Positions 16,563 to 25,357 are shown, numbered from the stretch's first letter. The stretch is DNA of 64,000 nt from an uncultured Spirochaetia bacterium (GCA_937125225.1 CAKZLE010000032.1:40518-104517), one strand, 5' to 3'. Notes: generated from the letters alone by a model not told the origin. Numbers and translations: made by a program.

Positions 16563-19079
16563 ATGGCTGGAATTGGGTTTTCCCTAAGGAAAATGATCAA
16601 AGATGATAGTTCCTATTCTACTCGTGTACATGCCTGGTTTCATACAGCCATCGTCTCTGCTGGCCCTTGGATCATCAGTATCATCACGATCAATCTGATC
16701 CTGGCCTTCTCGAAACGATGGAACCTCGCCTTCGTAGAGCGTGAACTGCTTATTTCCGCTATCATCTATAGTACTCTGTTCTCTCAGATCCTCACGGCTC
16801 CATTTCAGATGGTCGTCACACGATATATAGCAGACAGGATCTATAAAGAGGAATATGAGTATATAAAACCCTCCTTCTGGGGCGTTGCTGCACTTATCTC
16901 GATCTTGAGCATCGCACTTGGTATCTGGTTCTATAGAGATTCCGAATTACCCATCGAATTTCTCTATCTCTGCGTTGCCCTTACCGTTGTGCTGTCCTGT
17001 CTTTGGATCCTTATCGTATATCAATCAACGTTGAAGAATTTCAAGTTAGTCACGATGTCGAATATTCTTGGGACCTTCGTTACCTTTGCCCTTATCCTCT
17101 TTCTGGCAAACAACCCCTTGAGTTTCAATGAGTTCAGTGGAGCTACGAACCTCCTCCTTGCCTACCTTGGTGGTATCGTCTTTTTCACGCTGTTCCTCTT
17201 GATCGCCTTTCTATCAGAGATGAAGGAGGATAATGGTAAGATCTTTCACTTCATCAGGTACTTTCACAGTGAACCGAGTCTATGGCCGATCGGACTGCTC
17301 TATTCTGTCGCTATCTGGATCGATAATATTCTCATGTGGTTCTCTCCGATCAGCGTTCAGCTGTTTGGGTTATATCGTTATGCACCCTATTATGATGTAG
17401 CTACGTTCTACTCATATCTGACTATATTACCCTCTACCATGCTCTTCATGGTTTTGATCGAGACTGATTTCTATGTGAAGTGTAGAGAGTTCTTTCTTGC
17501 AGTTCTCAGGAATGGCCCCTATTCTGAACTCAAGACATTTGGAGATAGGATGTGGCAATCACTCCAGAGGAATATATTGCAGACTTTCGAGATTCAGTTA
17601 TTCATCACGATCATCATCATCATTCTCTCTAAATCACTCTTTCCCCTATTAAATGTCCCTGAGGGATCAAGACAGATCTTTGTCATCTATGCATTAGGAG
17701 CTTTCTGTAACTCCTTCATCCTGATCTTCATGCAGGTACTATTGTATATCGGGGAGAGAAACAGGACTTTGTTCCTTATGGTGATCTTCTTAGTGACGAA
17801 TGTGGTCTTCACGCTTCTCACCTTAGCTCTTGGTGAGAGCTATTATGGCTTTGGGTTCTTCCTTTCCGCATTTGTAACGATGCTTGTAGGACTCTATATG
17901 ACCTATATGGGATATAAGAGGGTCATTCAGCATACCTATATGACACAGCCTGTGTATACCAAGGTGAAGAATCGTCCTTTTGAACGATTAGAGGAATGGA
18001 TAGATAAGAGACTCACAGATCAAGATGCGCTTGATAAACTCGTTCTAGAGAAGCGAAGAAAGAAGGCCATAGCAGCTGGCATTGAACTAGATGAACTAGA
18101 TAAGGACTTTCTTGAGAAGACCGAGGAGACCAAAGAACCTGAAGATACTGCTAATAAGATATTGCTATCAGATCTGTTCGCAGCAGGTGAGTATGTTGTC
18201 CCCGAAGCAGAGGAAAAGGATTTCCCAGAGGATATCACCAAGCTCGAGACAGCTTATTCACAGAGCATGTCTTTATCTCAAGAAGAACCCCTCAGAAAGG
18301 ATGCTGCTCCAATAGCGACTGAGGGCAAAGAGGATCTCTCTCCTGACAAGAAGGTCTCAAAAACAAGAACGGTACATGTGAGCGTGAATAAGAGGGTAAT
18401 CAATCCTGAAGAGGTTATCGAGGATCTTCTCGCATCAGAGAAAGTACCACCTCTTGGAGATATCTTAGCATCTGAGGAGAAGACATCAGATAAAGCGATA
18501 GAAGAACTTCTTTCCTCAGAACCTGAACTCATAGAGCAAAAGAGTCTCTCTCATGAAGATGAGAGTCCTGAGTCTATTATTGGTGAACTACTCTTATCTA
18601 AGGACGACACATCTGAGAACGTAGTCTTAGAGACTAATACATCGCTTGAGGAATTAATAGCAGCAGAAGAGGGAAGAACAGAGAAGGGCTTCCTGAAAGA
18701 CGTCTCTAAAGTGAGCGAAATGACTCTTGAAGAGCTCATTGCAGCAGAGGCTGAGACCCATATGGATGAACTTGGCGGTACTGAGGTATTTATTCAGGAA
18801 CCCGAATTAACCCTTGAAGAATTCATAGTAGATGAGAACGTGAAAATTATCAAAGAGTCTTCTCCTATCGAAGAAGAGACTGAGATCAAGACCTATACCG
18901 GAATCATTCTTGAAGAGGAAGAAGAACAGCCTGTCGATGATGATCCTCTAAAGAGTCTGATCTCATCCTATCTGAAGAAAGAAGAGGTCTACTGGGATAA
19001 GAAGGTAAAAGATATGAGTAGCTCTACTCAGAGGAAGAAGAGACCTTCAGGAAGAGTAGATGAGAGCCCTGAGAAGTGA
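16563..19079 (+). CDS. pelG: PelG-like polysaccharide transporter with long acidic repeat tail
   Basis: An 838-residue protein. Residues 1-456 are a PelG-type membrane protein with about 12 hydrophobic segments and the family N-terminus MAGIGFSLRKMI and SAGPW motif. PelG is the inner-membrane transporter of the Pel synthase and is normally about 450 residues. Here a cytoplasmic, charged tail of about 370 residues is added (about 470-838). It contains repeated short motifs of the form [IL]-x-[DE]-[IL]-[IL]-[AS]-[AS]-E: VIEDLLASE (618-626), IEELLSSE (646-653), LEELIAAE (695-702 and 722-729) and weaker copies near 537, 631, 672 and 751. The tail ends in a basic patch (STQRKKRPSGR). It is in frame with no sign of a fusion scar and looks disordered; a scaffolding role is inference. 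Confidence 0.9.
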   Translation: MAGIGFSLRKMIKDDSSYSTRVHAWFHTAIVSAGPWIISIITINLILAFSKRWNLAFVERELLISAIIYSTLFSQILTAPFQMVVTRYIADRIYKEEYEYIKPSFWGVAALISILSIALGIWFYRDSELPIEFLYLCVALTVVLSCLWILIVYQSTLKNFKLVTMSNILGTFVTFALILFLANNPLSFNEFSGATNLLLAYLGGIVFFTLFLLIAFLSEMKEDNGKIFHFIRYFHSEPSLWPIGLLYSVAIWIDNILMWFSPISVQLFGLYRYAPYYDVATFYSYLTILPSTMLFMVLIETDFYVKCREFFLAVLRNGPYSELKTFGDRMWQSLQRNILQTFEIQLFITIIIIILSKSLFPLLNVPEGSRQIFVIYALGAFCNSFILIFMQVLLYIGERNRTLFLMVIFLVTNVVFTLLTLALGESYYGFGFFLSAFVTMLVGLYMTYMGYKRVIQHTYMTQPVYTKVKNRPFERLEEWIDKRLTDQDALDKLVLEKRRKKAIAAGIELDELDKDFLEKTEETKEPEDTANKILLSDLFAAGEYVVPEAEEKDFPEDITKLETAYSQSMSLSQEEPLRKDAAPIATEGKEDLSPDKKVSKTRTVHVSVNKRVINPEEVIEDLLASEKVPPLGDILASEEKTSDKAIEELLSSEPELIEQKSLSHEDESPESIIGELLLSKDDTSENVVLETNTSLEELIAAEEGRTEKGFLKDVSKVSEMTLEELIAAEAETHMDELGGTEVFIQEPELTLEEFIVDENVKIIKESSPIEEETEIKTYTGIILEEEEEQPVDDDPLKSLISSYLKKEEVYWDKKVKDMSSSTQRKKRPSGRVDESPEK

Positions 19080-19090
19080 TGATCACTTCT
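19072..19090. terminator. Perfect inverted repeat spanning both stop codons of the convergent pel operons
   Basis: AGAAGTGA-TGA-TCACTTCT, an 8-base-pair stem with a 3-base loop. The left arm contains the TGA stop of pelG and the right arm contains, on the other strand, the TGA stop of the deacetylase gene. No long T-run follows on either strand, so termination strength is uncertain. It may act as a compact bidirectional end signal. Confidence 0.45.
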
Positions 19091-20945
19091 TGACTTCTAG
19101 GAGTTCTATCGTAGCAACCGGTTTAGTGATCGTCACGAAATAGAGCCCATCCCTATCAAGAGAGTGCAATGTGATACCATCGGTATCTATGATAGGATAA
19201 TCGACTCTAAGATAGGCATTCGTTGGTCTAGGGGCATCTTTTAGCCAGATGGTGATGATTGAATCATCTTTCCTTGTATACATCTCAAGGTCCTCATAAT
19301 CCGCATAGTCCAAAGAAGCGACATAAGGTGTCACCGGTTCTAGATAGGGGAACCTTTCAAAAGTCTCATCGAGGATCTGTGTGAAATCCTCAAGCAGGTC
19401 GCTCCAAGGCATCCCATCAGATCTTATAGGATCAAGGACATCATCAGGGTGTATGAAATGGTGAAAGACTCCGATCTCAGCTATTGCATTATAGATATAC
19501 CACATCATCTTCTTCTCATAGAGATAGCCTGAACTGAAGCGAGGTAGGTCATAGACCCCTGGGAAATAGGGGTTCTCACCAAACTCCTGAATAAGAGTCT
19601 CTTTCTCACCCTTTGACCCGGTATAGAGGCCTGCAAAAACTTTGAGATCAGGAAAAGCAGCTAAGATAGCCTCTTCGGAGAGTCTGTTAGCCATATTCGA
19701 AGGTGGGACATAAGTCCGGTAGGTAACCTTACCCACAATCTCATCCATCTCTGATTCCAGATAGTCTAGGGCCTCAGTCATAGCTTCTGCGGATGGCCAA
19801 GGATTATAGTTATAGTAATCAAAATCAATAAGACCCTCTGTGATCAGGGAGTTGTGATTATAGCCATGGATACCGAGTTCACCACCTACCTCGTCAAGTT
19901 TACGTGCGAAATAGCTGATGTTCTCCAGATCCTTCTCAGCGAGCTTCTCAAAGGGTGGGGTGGTATCCTTATTGTAACTACCTATGATCAGACCGGCATA
20001 GATAAGATCATATTTGGCACCGAGGTCTCGTATATCAGACCACCAGATATCTTTGAAGAACTTATTGATGTCTCTATGGTATTCGGTGAAGATCTTTGCA
20101 TCAGTTCCTAATGGAATAGGTGCGGGAAAGTCATCGATATTAAAGATCTTCTTGTTGAATACCGTAGATACTCCATAGGAGCTATGATCGAGAAGGTATT
20201 GAAGGAAGATCCCTCGATTCGATTTGTCCTGAAAGATGGTCGTGTTCGCATAGAGAACTGAACCCTTTCCATACTGATGTGACCATAAAAGGGGTAACCT
20301 CTCATCTGATTCAAGGAGTACCACACAATCTTCATCAACATTGAGTTTAAGTGAAGAAGAAGGAAAGGCCTTTGGATTCACCCTAATCTCATCGATCCCA
20401 GGGAAAAGAGGCTTCATCAAATTTACTCCCAAGGTCTCAGTGAATTCCTTGAGGTCTGAGAACCCGGCCAATTCAGCCAATCTTGCATCAAATGTCCTTA
20501 ACATGATACTGAGATAGGTCCCTGTCTCAACTAGTCGCTCGATAGTTTTGATCTGCTCATCACTGAACATATTCGAGATCTCATTGGTGAAGACGATATG
20601 ATCATGGCTATCGATAGATGCTAGGACGGCAGAAGTATCAGCACTATTGATATCATGGGCTTCATACTTGATATGAGCATTCCTAAAGATCTGAGTCAGG
20701 TGATAATAGGTATTTGAGTTATGATGGGCATCACCATCATAGAAGACTACATAGGTGTCATAAATCTCAGGGAACTCTTCAGCAGAAATCATCTGTGACT
20801 GACGTTCCTGCATGTCAGATCTTTGTGAGGAACTGACCCAAAAAGCCTCTGGGACAAAGTTAAACACCTTCAAGAATTGAAGAGTTATCCCAGTGAGTAT
20901 AACGATTATTATTACAAGAAGATAACGGACTGCATTCTTTCTCAT
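19083..20945 (-). CDS. DUF2194-type exported polysaccharide deacetylase, PelA-deacetylase analogue
   Basis: A 620-residue protein with an N-terminal membrane anchor (about 7-30) and an extracytoplasmic body. Residues about 60-260 look like a Rossmann/GATase-like domain; residues about 265-560 carry CE4-like deacetylase signatures: FNIDDFPAP (D271-D272), HGYNH (H360, H364 as metal ligands), RTYVPPSN (410-417) and HFIHPDD. In Pel systems PelA contains a deacetylase domain that partly deacetylates the GalNAc-rich polymer. This protein lacks the GH114-type hydrolase domain of Pseudomonas PelA, as in Gram-positive-type Pel loci with a deacetylase only. It overlaps the pelD stop by four bases. DUF2194 assignment is from memory of the motif pattern. 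Confidence 0.75.
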   Translation of the reverse strand: MRKNAVRYLLVIIIVILTGITLQFLKVFNFVPEAFWVSSSQRSDMQERQSQMISAEEFPEIYDTYVVFYDGDAHHNSNTYYHLTQIFRNAHIKYEAHDINSADTSAVLASIDSHDHIVFTNEISNMFSDEQIKTIERLVETGTYLSIMLRTFDARLAELAGFSDLKEFTETLGVNLMKPLFPGIDEIRVNPKAFPSSSLKLNVDEDCVVLLESDERLPLLWSHQYGKGSVLYANTTIFQDKSNRGIFLQYLLDHSSYGVSTVFNKKIFNIDDFPAPIPLGTDAKIFTEYHRDINKFFKDIWWSDIRDLGAKYDLIYAGLIIGSYNKDTTPPFEKLAEKDLENISYFARKLDEVGGELGIHGYNHNSLITEGLIDFDYYNYNPWPSAEAMTEALDYLESEMDEIVGKVTYRTYVPPSNMANRLSEEAILAAFPDLKVFAGLYTGSKGEKETLIQEFGENPYFPGVYDLPRFSSGYLYEKKMMWYIYNAIAEIGVFHHFIHPDDVLDPIRSDGMPWSDLLEDFTQILDETFERFPYLEPVTPYVASLDYADYEDLEMYTRKDDSIITIWLKDAPRPTNAYLRVDYPIIDTDGITLHSLDRDGLYFVTITKPVATIELLEVKK

Positions 20946-22228
20946 ACTGCTCGTTCCAGTCTGAAACCTAAGGAGTCGAATATACGCTTCTCTACGATGA
21001 TGTAGTTCTCCTCATCGGTCGCAGGTAATAGTACTCTTGCCATATTATGCAACTGATCATAGCAAAGATAGTCTACATTTCTTAGGGTTCTCTGCAGCTT
21101 TGGTATGACCTCATCAGAATCGAGAAAACCCAGATCATAAGATGCCTGGCAGTAGGGAAGACCGTATTTCTCTTTTCGGACCTTCTCCTCTTCTAACTGT
21201 CGTTCATACTGTGGTAGCTGTAACATGTTTGGATGGTCGATTCCCATAAGATGGAACTGTTTGTCGATCTCAAGTGCCTGTGAAAGGGCTTTTGCTATCC
21301 ATTCACTGATGACCTGGAAGATACTGAAGCTATATTCTGTAACATATTCGAATTCAATATCTTCGATATCGATGATACCTATGACCTCACCTTCAGATAT
21401 GATAGGAGCACTGAAGATCGGAGCATTCTCTCCTGCTTCAATAGCCCATCTCACAGCTTTCTGTTTTGCTATGAGTTTATTATACATCGGTGAATCGGTA
21501 TATTTCCTGGAACTGACTTTCTGACCCTTATTCCCGAATCTGATCTTCAAACGCATGAAATCCCCATTCTCGATCGTATAGATCGATAGGGCTCTTGCTT
21601 TGATGAACTTATAGAGTAGACCTATTGCCTCGGTATATACCTTCTCTGGGTTGGTAGTCTGTAGTGATGATGCGATATCATAGAGTGAGAAGATGCTGTA
21701 CTCTGATCCTACAATCTGTTCCTTGAGTTCATTATACATCTGAATCGTCTTCTTATAGGTCTTCTCAAGGTCATCATATTCTCTCAGGACTTCGACATTG
21801 GCATCCCTCATCTCTTGGATCTTTCTTGAATTCGAATCATAGATCCTTCCTGTAAGATAACCACCAAGGGTGAATATCAAAGGGAACTTGTAATATTCAT
21901 AACTCTGAAAGAAGAGGATAGGGTCTAGATCAAGGAATGAATAGGAGAAGAAATAGATCAGGGAAGATAGCAACGCAGATAGAAGACCTGCAAGGAACCC
22001 ATGTCTCACCCCGATAAAACAGGAGACGAACATAAGAGGGTGGATGTTCATTGTGAGAAACGAATACTGGATCTCTGGTACCATCAGAAAGACTGCTACA
22101 GTCAGACCATAGAGGATCGCAAACTCTGCGACCATTCCCCAGAAGGAACGAAACAGGGTATTCAGACGTGAGAGACTAAGCGCTTTGTCTATAGTACTTT
22201 GATTCAATCCAGAATACTTCTTTTTCAT
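20942..22228 (-). CDS. pelD: PelD-like c-di-GMP receptor (TM - GAF - degenerate GGDEF)
   Basis: A 428-residue protein with four N-terminal membrane segments (about 31-50, 64-80, 82-97, 114-130), a coiled-coil stretch (about 133-172), a GAF domain (about 175-320) and a C-terminal GGDEF-like domain. The GGDEF position (about 392-396) reads QLHNM, so it cannot be a cyclase, yet an RxxD motif, R383-N-V-D386, is retained exactly five residues before it. In Pseudomonas PelD the equivalent RxxD binds c-di-GMP and activates Pel synthesis. The ATG has AGAGG 6 bases upstream and a strong promoter just before it. It is first in a two-gene operon with the deacetylase and convergent with pelE-F-G. Confidence 0.85.
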   Translation of the reverse strand: MKKKYSGLNQSTIDKALSLSRLNTLFRSFWGMVAEFAILYGLTVAVFLMVPEIQYSFLTMNIHPLMFVSCFIGVRHGFLAGLLSALLSSLIYFFSYSFLDLDPILFFQSYEYYKFPLIFTLGGYLTGRIYDSNSRKIQEMRDANVEVLREYDDLEKTYKKTIQMYNELKEQIVGSEYSIFSLYDIASSLQTTNPEKVYTEAIGLLYKFIKARALSIYTIENGDFMRLKIRFGNKGQKVSSRKYTDSPMYNKLIAKQKAVRWAIEAGENAPIFSAPIISEGEVIGIIDIEDIEFEYVTEYSFSIFQVISEWIAKALSQALEIDKQFHLMGIDHPNMLQLPQYERQLEEEKVRKEKYGLPYCQASYDLGFLDSDEVIPKLQRTLRNVDYLCYDQLHNMARVLLPATDEENYIIVEKRIFDSLGFRLERAV

Positions 22229-22246
22229 CCTTGACCTCTAAATACG

Positions 22247-22276
22247 ATTATACTGGAAAAAAAGAGATTTTGCCAA
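22247..22276 (-). promoter_or_regulatory. Promoter for the pelD-deacetylase operon
   Basis: Read on the minus strand: TTGGCA (22276-22271), an 18-base spacer and a perfect TATAAT (22252-22247). The start site would be about 22240, leaving a short leader with AGAGG before the pelD ATG. Confidence 0.75.
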
Positions 22277-22292
22277 CAATTATAGATTGTCG

Positions 22293-22330
22293 GTAAATAA
22301 AGTATACCTGAGGGTTACCTCAGGTATACT
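22293..22330 (-). terminator. Rho-independent terminator of the MFS gene
   Basis: A perfect 13-base-pair inverted repeat (22301-22313 with 22318-22330, loop GTTA), starting 5 bases past the MFS stop codon. On the minus strand it is followed by TTTATTT. It separates the MFS gene from the pelD promoter. Confidence 0.8.
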
Positions 22331-22335
22331 ACTGG

Positions 22336-23631
22336 TCATTCGACTGCTTCTCCACGCTTCACACCAGACATGATAAAGAATGCGATGAGCATACAGACTG
22401 CTGCGAATAGGAAGATAGCTCTGAAGCCGAAGATATCTATGAACCCTCCTGTGATAGGAGGCGCGATGATCGAAGCGAGCTGTGAGAAGAAATAGTAGAG
22501 ACCTGTATAGATACCCATATCTGAGTAGGTCGCCATCTGCCATAACATGGGAAATGAGTTCGTGATGATCGAGACCCAGAACATACCGAAGAAGAACATC
22601 AGTATCCAGAAGGTTATCTGTTTTGCCATGACACTCAGACCGAGAGATGTCGTGATAGGGTCATGAAAGAATACTGCAAGGAGGATCCCGCTGAGAAGGA
22701 GGAGGGCTGTTCTGATCGTTCGTTTACGACCATGTCTATGGGCGATGATACCAGAGGGAATCGCAAAGATCGCGTATGCGATACCGACCATCCCTGCTGC
22801 TAGTGCCGCAGTACCTGATGTGGTCTGCAGGATGTCTGTGGAATAGAGGCCGATGAAGGGAAGGACTCCCTGATAACCGATGAACCAGAAGCAGAGGGAG
22901 ATGAGTATGAGGACGGCACTCCTGTCATCTGCTTTGAAGATGATCTTCAAGGATTCTCTGATCGTAGGGCCTTTTTCCTTGGTATCACTCTCGTAGTTCT
23001 CTCGTTTCTCTTTGACGAAGAAGAACAGTAGAATCGTTGAGATAAGTACAAGGATACTTGCTACTGGGAAGGCTAGGATCTCTTTGGTGGCACCCCTTCC
23101 TGGTAGGTTGATAGATACATTCATCAACTGAGCGAGTCCGATAGTACCGACGATCGAGGCTATACCTCCCATGGTATTTATGACTCCATTCGCCTCTGAT
23201 CGTAATTCTCCAGGGATGATATCTGGCATCAGCGCAACAACAGGTCCACGGGCTGATTGTTTGAATACGTTCAGCAGGAAGATCGATATGATCAGAGCCC
23301 ATAAAGAGGAGAGTACGGAGAAGGGGATGATCCCGAATGCTATTGCGGTCATGGGTAACATCGATACAATATAGGGCATCCTTCTTCCAATACGAGTCCG
23401 AGTCCTATCTGAAAGTGCCGAGACAATAGGGATAAGGCATATGGCGAAGACATTGTCGAGGGTCATGATGATGCCGATCCAACCCTTTGAATCAATATAT
23501 CTATTGAGGAATATAGGGATGTAGGTGTCATACAATGGGTCCATAAGCCCCATCGTGAAGAATCCAAGACCTATGAGAAAGGTGATACCATAATACCCCT
23601 TCATCGTAACTTTACTCTTTTCTTTAGCCAT
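22336..23631 (-). CDS. MFS transporter, SLC45/sugar-cation symporter-like
   Basis: A 431-residue protein with twelve predicted membrane segments. The loop 2-3 motif is SDRTRTRIGRRMPYI, the D-R-x-x-x-x-x-GRR-x-P form typical of SLC45/sucrose-type and GPH-like sugar symporters rather than drug exporters. An equivalent AHRHGRKR loop occurs in the second half. A cytoplasmic linker (about 205-225) divides the halves. A sugar or glycoside substrate is likely but cannot be named. GAGGAG precedes the ATG; the gene has its own promoter (23664-23692) and terminator, so it is a single transcription unit with no link to the pel genes. Confidence 0.85.
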   Translation of the reverse strand: MAKEKSKVTMKGYYGITFLIGLGFFTMGLMDPLYDTYIPIFLNRYIDSKGWIGIIMTLDNVFAICLIPIVSALSDRTRTRIGRRMPYIVSMLPMTAIAFGIIPFSVLSSLWALIISIFLLNVFKQSARGPVVALMPDIIPGELRSEANGVINTMGGIASIVGTIGLAQLMNVSINLPGRGATKEILAFPVASILVLISTILLFFFVKEKRENYESDTKEKGPTIRESLKIIFKADDRSAVLILISLCFWFIGYQGVLPFIGLYSTDILQTTSGTAALAAGMVGIAYAIFAIPSGIIAHRHGRKRTIRTALLLLSGILLAVFFHDPITTSLGLSVMAKQITFWILMFFFGMFWVSIITNSFPMLWQMATYSDMGIYTGLYYFFSQLASIIAPPITGGFIDIFGFRAIFLFAAVCMLIAFFIMSGVKRGEAVE

Positions 23632-23663
23632 TTCTTGCTCCTCTGTGATTGCCTAGTACTTTC

Positions 23664-23692
23664 ACCATACGACTTTGGAACCTCTGTGTCAA
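23664..23692 (-). promoter_or_regulatory. Promoter for the MFS transporter
   Basis: On the minus strand: a perfect TTGACA (23692-23687), a 17-base spacer and TATGGT (23669-23664). Confidence 0.75.
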
Positions 23693-23733
23693 TTTAAACG
23701 TTTTTTTAGTGGTCCTGATTTGAGGGAGGAGGG

Positions 23734-23762
23734 TTCATAGACATCACTGCGCCATGTATGGT
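23734..23762 (+). promoter_or_regulatory. Possible promoter for epmB/kamA with a very short leader
   Basis: TTCATA (23734-23739), a 17-base spacer and TATGGT (23757-23762). The ATG is at 23774, 11 bases after the -10 box, and has no Shine-Dalgarno, so the leader would be about 4-5 bases. Confidence 0.4.
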
Positions 23763-23773
23763 ATGCATATTAT

Positions 23774-24865
23774 ATGAAAAATGGTGTATGGCAGAAGTCC
23801 CTCAAAGATTCAATCATCAATGCAGAAGAGTTGTCTCAGTATCTCGACCTCACGGTTGAAGAAATAGGTTGGTTCGCATCACAGAATGATGAAGAATATC
23901 TAAGATTTCAGATTCCGAAAGAGTATCTCTCTCTTATTGATCCTAAAGCATCAAGAGAGGATCCCATCAGAGTACAGGCTATCCCTATTGCTGATGAGTT
24001 CACCTCACTTGGTTGTGAGACTTCAGATCCCCTTGCAGAATTACAGTATCAACTCACTCCTCGACTTGTCAGAAGATATAAGAGCAGAGCGGTATTCTTA
24101 GCGACAGATAGATGTGCTATGTATTGCAGACACTGTTTCAGACGAAGGTTCACTGGCAAGATGAACGGTGCAGCAACAAAAGCTGAGATCGAAGAGGCTG
24201 CAACACGAATAGCGATGATCCCTGAGATCAAAGAACTTCTCATTAGTGGTGGGGACCCTCTTCTCATGACAGACCACCAGCTGCAGCAGATGATCTCGAT
24301 CTTTCAAGATACCTCTCCAGAACTCGTGATCAGGATCGGAACACGGATCCCTGTGGTCCTGCCTTCTCGGGTCACTGATGAGTTATTAGAAATCCTCTAT
24401 CAGGCGAACAGAAGAGCCCCCATCTATATCATGGTACAGTTCAATCATCCAAGAGAGCTTGATATGGCAAGTAGAGCTGCTCTTTTGGAGCTCTCCGATA
24501 GGGGAATCCCCCTGTTCAATCAGGCGGTACTCCTGAGAGGTGTGAATGACTGTGTTGAGGTGCTCGAGGAGTTGATGAATTCTCTTGTGCGTAATAGGGT
24601 CAAACCCTATTATCTATTCCAAGGGGACCTTGCTAGTGGAACCTCTCATTTGAGAGTTCCTCTCAAGAGAGGTTTTCAGATCGAGCAGGAGCTAAGAAGA
24701 CGTCTATCCGGATTGGCGATGCCTGTATATGCTGTCGATCTTCCCCACGGTGGAGGAAAGATACCTCTAGTCGGGAACTCACTGATAAAGGTCGAAGAGG
24801 ATCATTATCTTTTCAAGAATATGGATGGTGATGAGCTATGGTATGTTGATGTCGAAGATTACTAG
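23774..24865 (+). CDS. epmB: EF-P lysine 2,3-aminomutase (EpmB/KamA-type radical SAM)
   Basis: A 363-residue radical-SAM, PLP-dependent enzyme that converts (S)-alpha-lysine to (R)-beta-lysine. The [4Fe-4S]/SAM motif is C114-x3-C118-x2-C121 (CAMYCRHC), the SAM-contact GGDPL is at 159-163, and the PLP lysine is K329 in DLPHGGGKIPL. The size suits EpmB rather than the longer catabolic KamA with its C-terminal oligomerisation extension. EF-P and the EpmA ligase genes are encoded within 4.4 kb, so it most likely supplies beta-lysine for EF-P modification. It is convergent with the Rrf2 gene. There is no clear Shine-Dalgarno before the ATG. Confidence 0.9.
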   Translation: MKNGVWQKSLKDSIINAEELSQYLDLTVEEIGWFASQNDEEYLRFQIPKEYLSLIDPKASREDPIRVQAIPIADEFTSLGCETSDPLAELQYQLTPRLVRRYKSRAVFLATDRCAMYCRHCFRRRFTGKMNGAATKAEIEEAATRIAMIPEIKELLISGGDPLLMTDHQLQQMISIFQDTSPELVIRIGTRIPVVLPSRVTDELLEILYQANRRAPIYIMVQFNHPRELDMASRAALLELSDRGIPLFNQAVLLRGVNDCVEVLEELMNSLVRNRVKPYYLFQGDLASGTSHLRVPLKRGFQIEQELRRRLSGLAMPVYAVDLPHGGGKIPLVGNSLIKVEEDHYLFKNMDGDELWYVDVEDY

Positions 24866-24871
24866 TGATAT

Positions 24872-25300
24872 CTAGGTAAGACCCGGGAACTTCTTATCCA
24901 TGACATCCTGCAGAGTCACTTTAGAGAAATACTCCACGAAGATCTGATTGGTATATTGCCAGAAATCACAGGCAACACAATTGTCTGAATAGGCACAATC
25001 CGCTCTGTGGGGATCCTCCTCAGTACAGGGGGCCACATGATACCCTTCATCGACTGCTAAGAAGATATCATTCACTGAGATATCCTCAGCTGACTTGATG
25101 AATCTGAACCCACCACCAGGACCTCGAGTCGAGGTTATGATATCTGCCTTTCTCAGTCGGAAGAAGATCTGTTCTAGAAACTCTGGAGACAGTTGAGTAT
25201 GTTCCGAAAGGATCTTGATAGAGATAGGTTTATCTTCACTACAGTTAATCAGATATAGGATAGCTCGAAGGGCATAACGTCCTTTAGTGGTAATTCTCAT
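24872..25300 (-). CDS. Rrf2/IscR-like Fe-S transcription regulator
   Basis: A 142-residue winged-helix protein of the Rrf2 family (MRITTKGRYALRAILYL, recognition helix around SPEFLEQIFFRLRKA, then GPGGGFRF). A cysteine cluster at about 92-112 (PCTEEDPHRADC, NCVAC) fits the region that holds an Fe-S cluster in IscR and related sensors. IscR proper has three Cys and a His; here four Cys and a His are present. GGAG lies 7 bases before the ATG and a TATAAT at 25334-25339 (minus strand) could be its -10 box. No isc or suf genes are adjacent, so its targets are unknown; the nearby radical-SAM gene is one candidate. Confidence 0.88.
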   Translation of the reverse strand: MRITTKGRYALRAILYLINCSEDKPISIKILSEHTQLSPEFLEQIFFRLRKADIITSTRGPGGGFRFIKSAEDISVNDIFLAVDEGYHVAPCTEEDPHRADCAYSDNCVACDFWQYTNQIFVEYFSKVTLQDVMDKKFPGLT

Positions 25301-25357
25301 TAATTTACTCCGTCATTCGTAACATACATTAGAATTATAATAATACAATGTGAAGTA

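Noticed and set aside
13945..22228. Idea that the pel-like locus is an O-antigen or capsule (Wzx/Wzy) cluster
   Set aside because: The PelF N-terminal signature, PelG N-terminus and PelD-type GAF/GGDEF receptor are specific to Pel; no Wzx, Wzy or initiating transferase is present.
22280..22543. Minus-strand ORF overlapping the end of the MFS gene
   Set aside because: It is an alternative frame of the MFS coding sequence and crosses the terminator hairpin.
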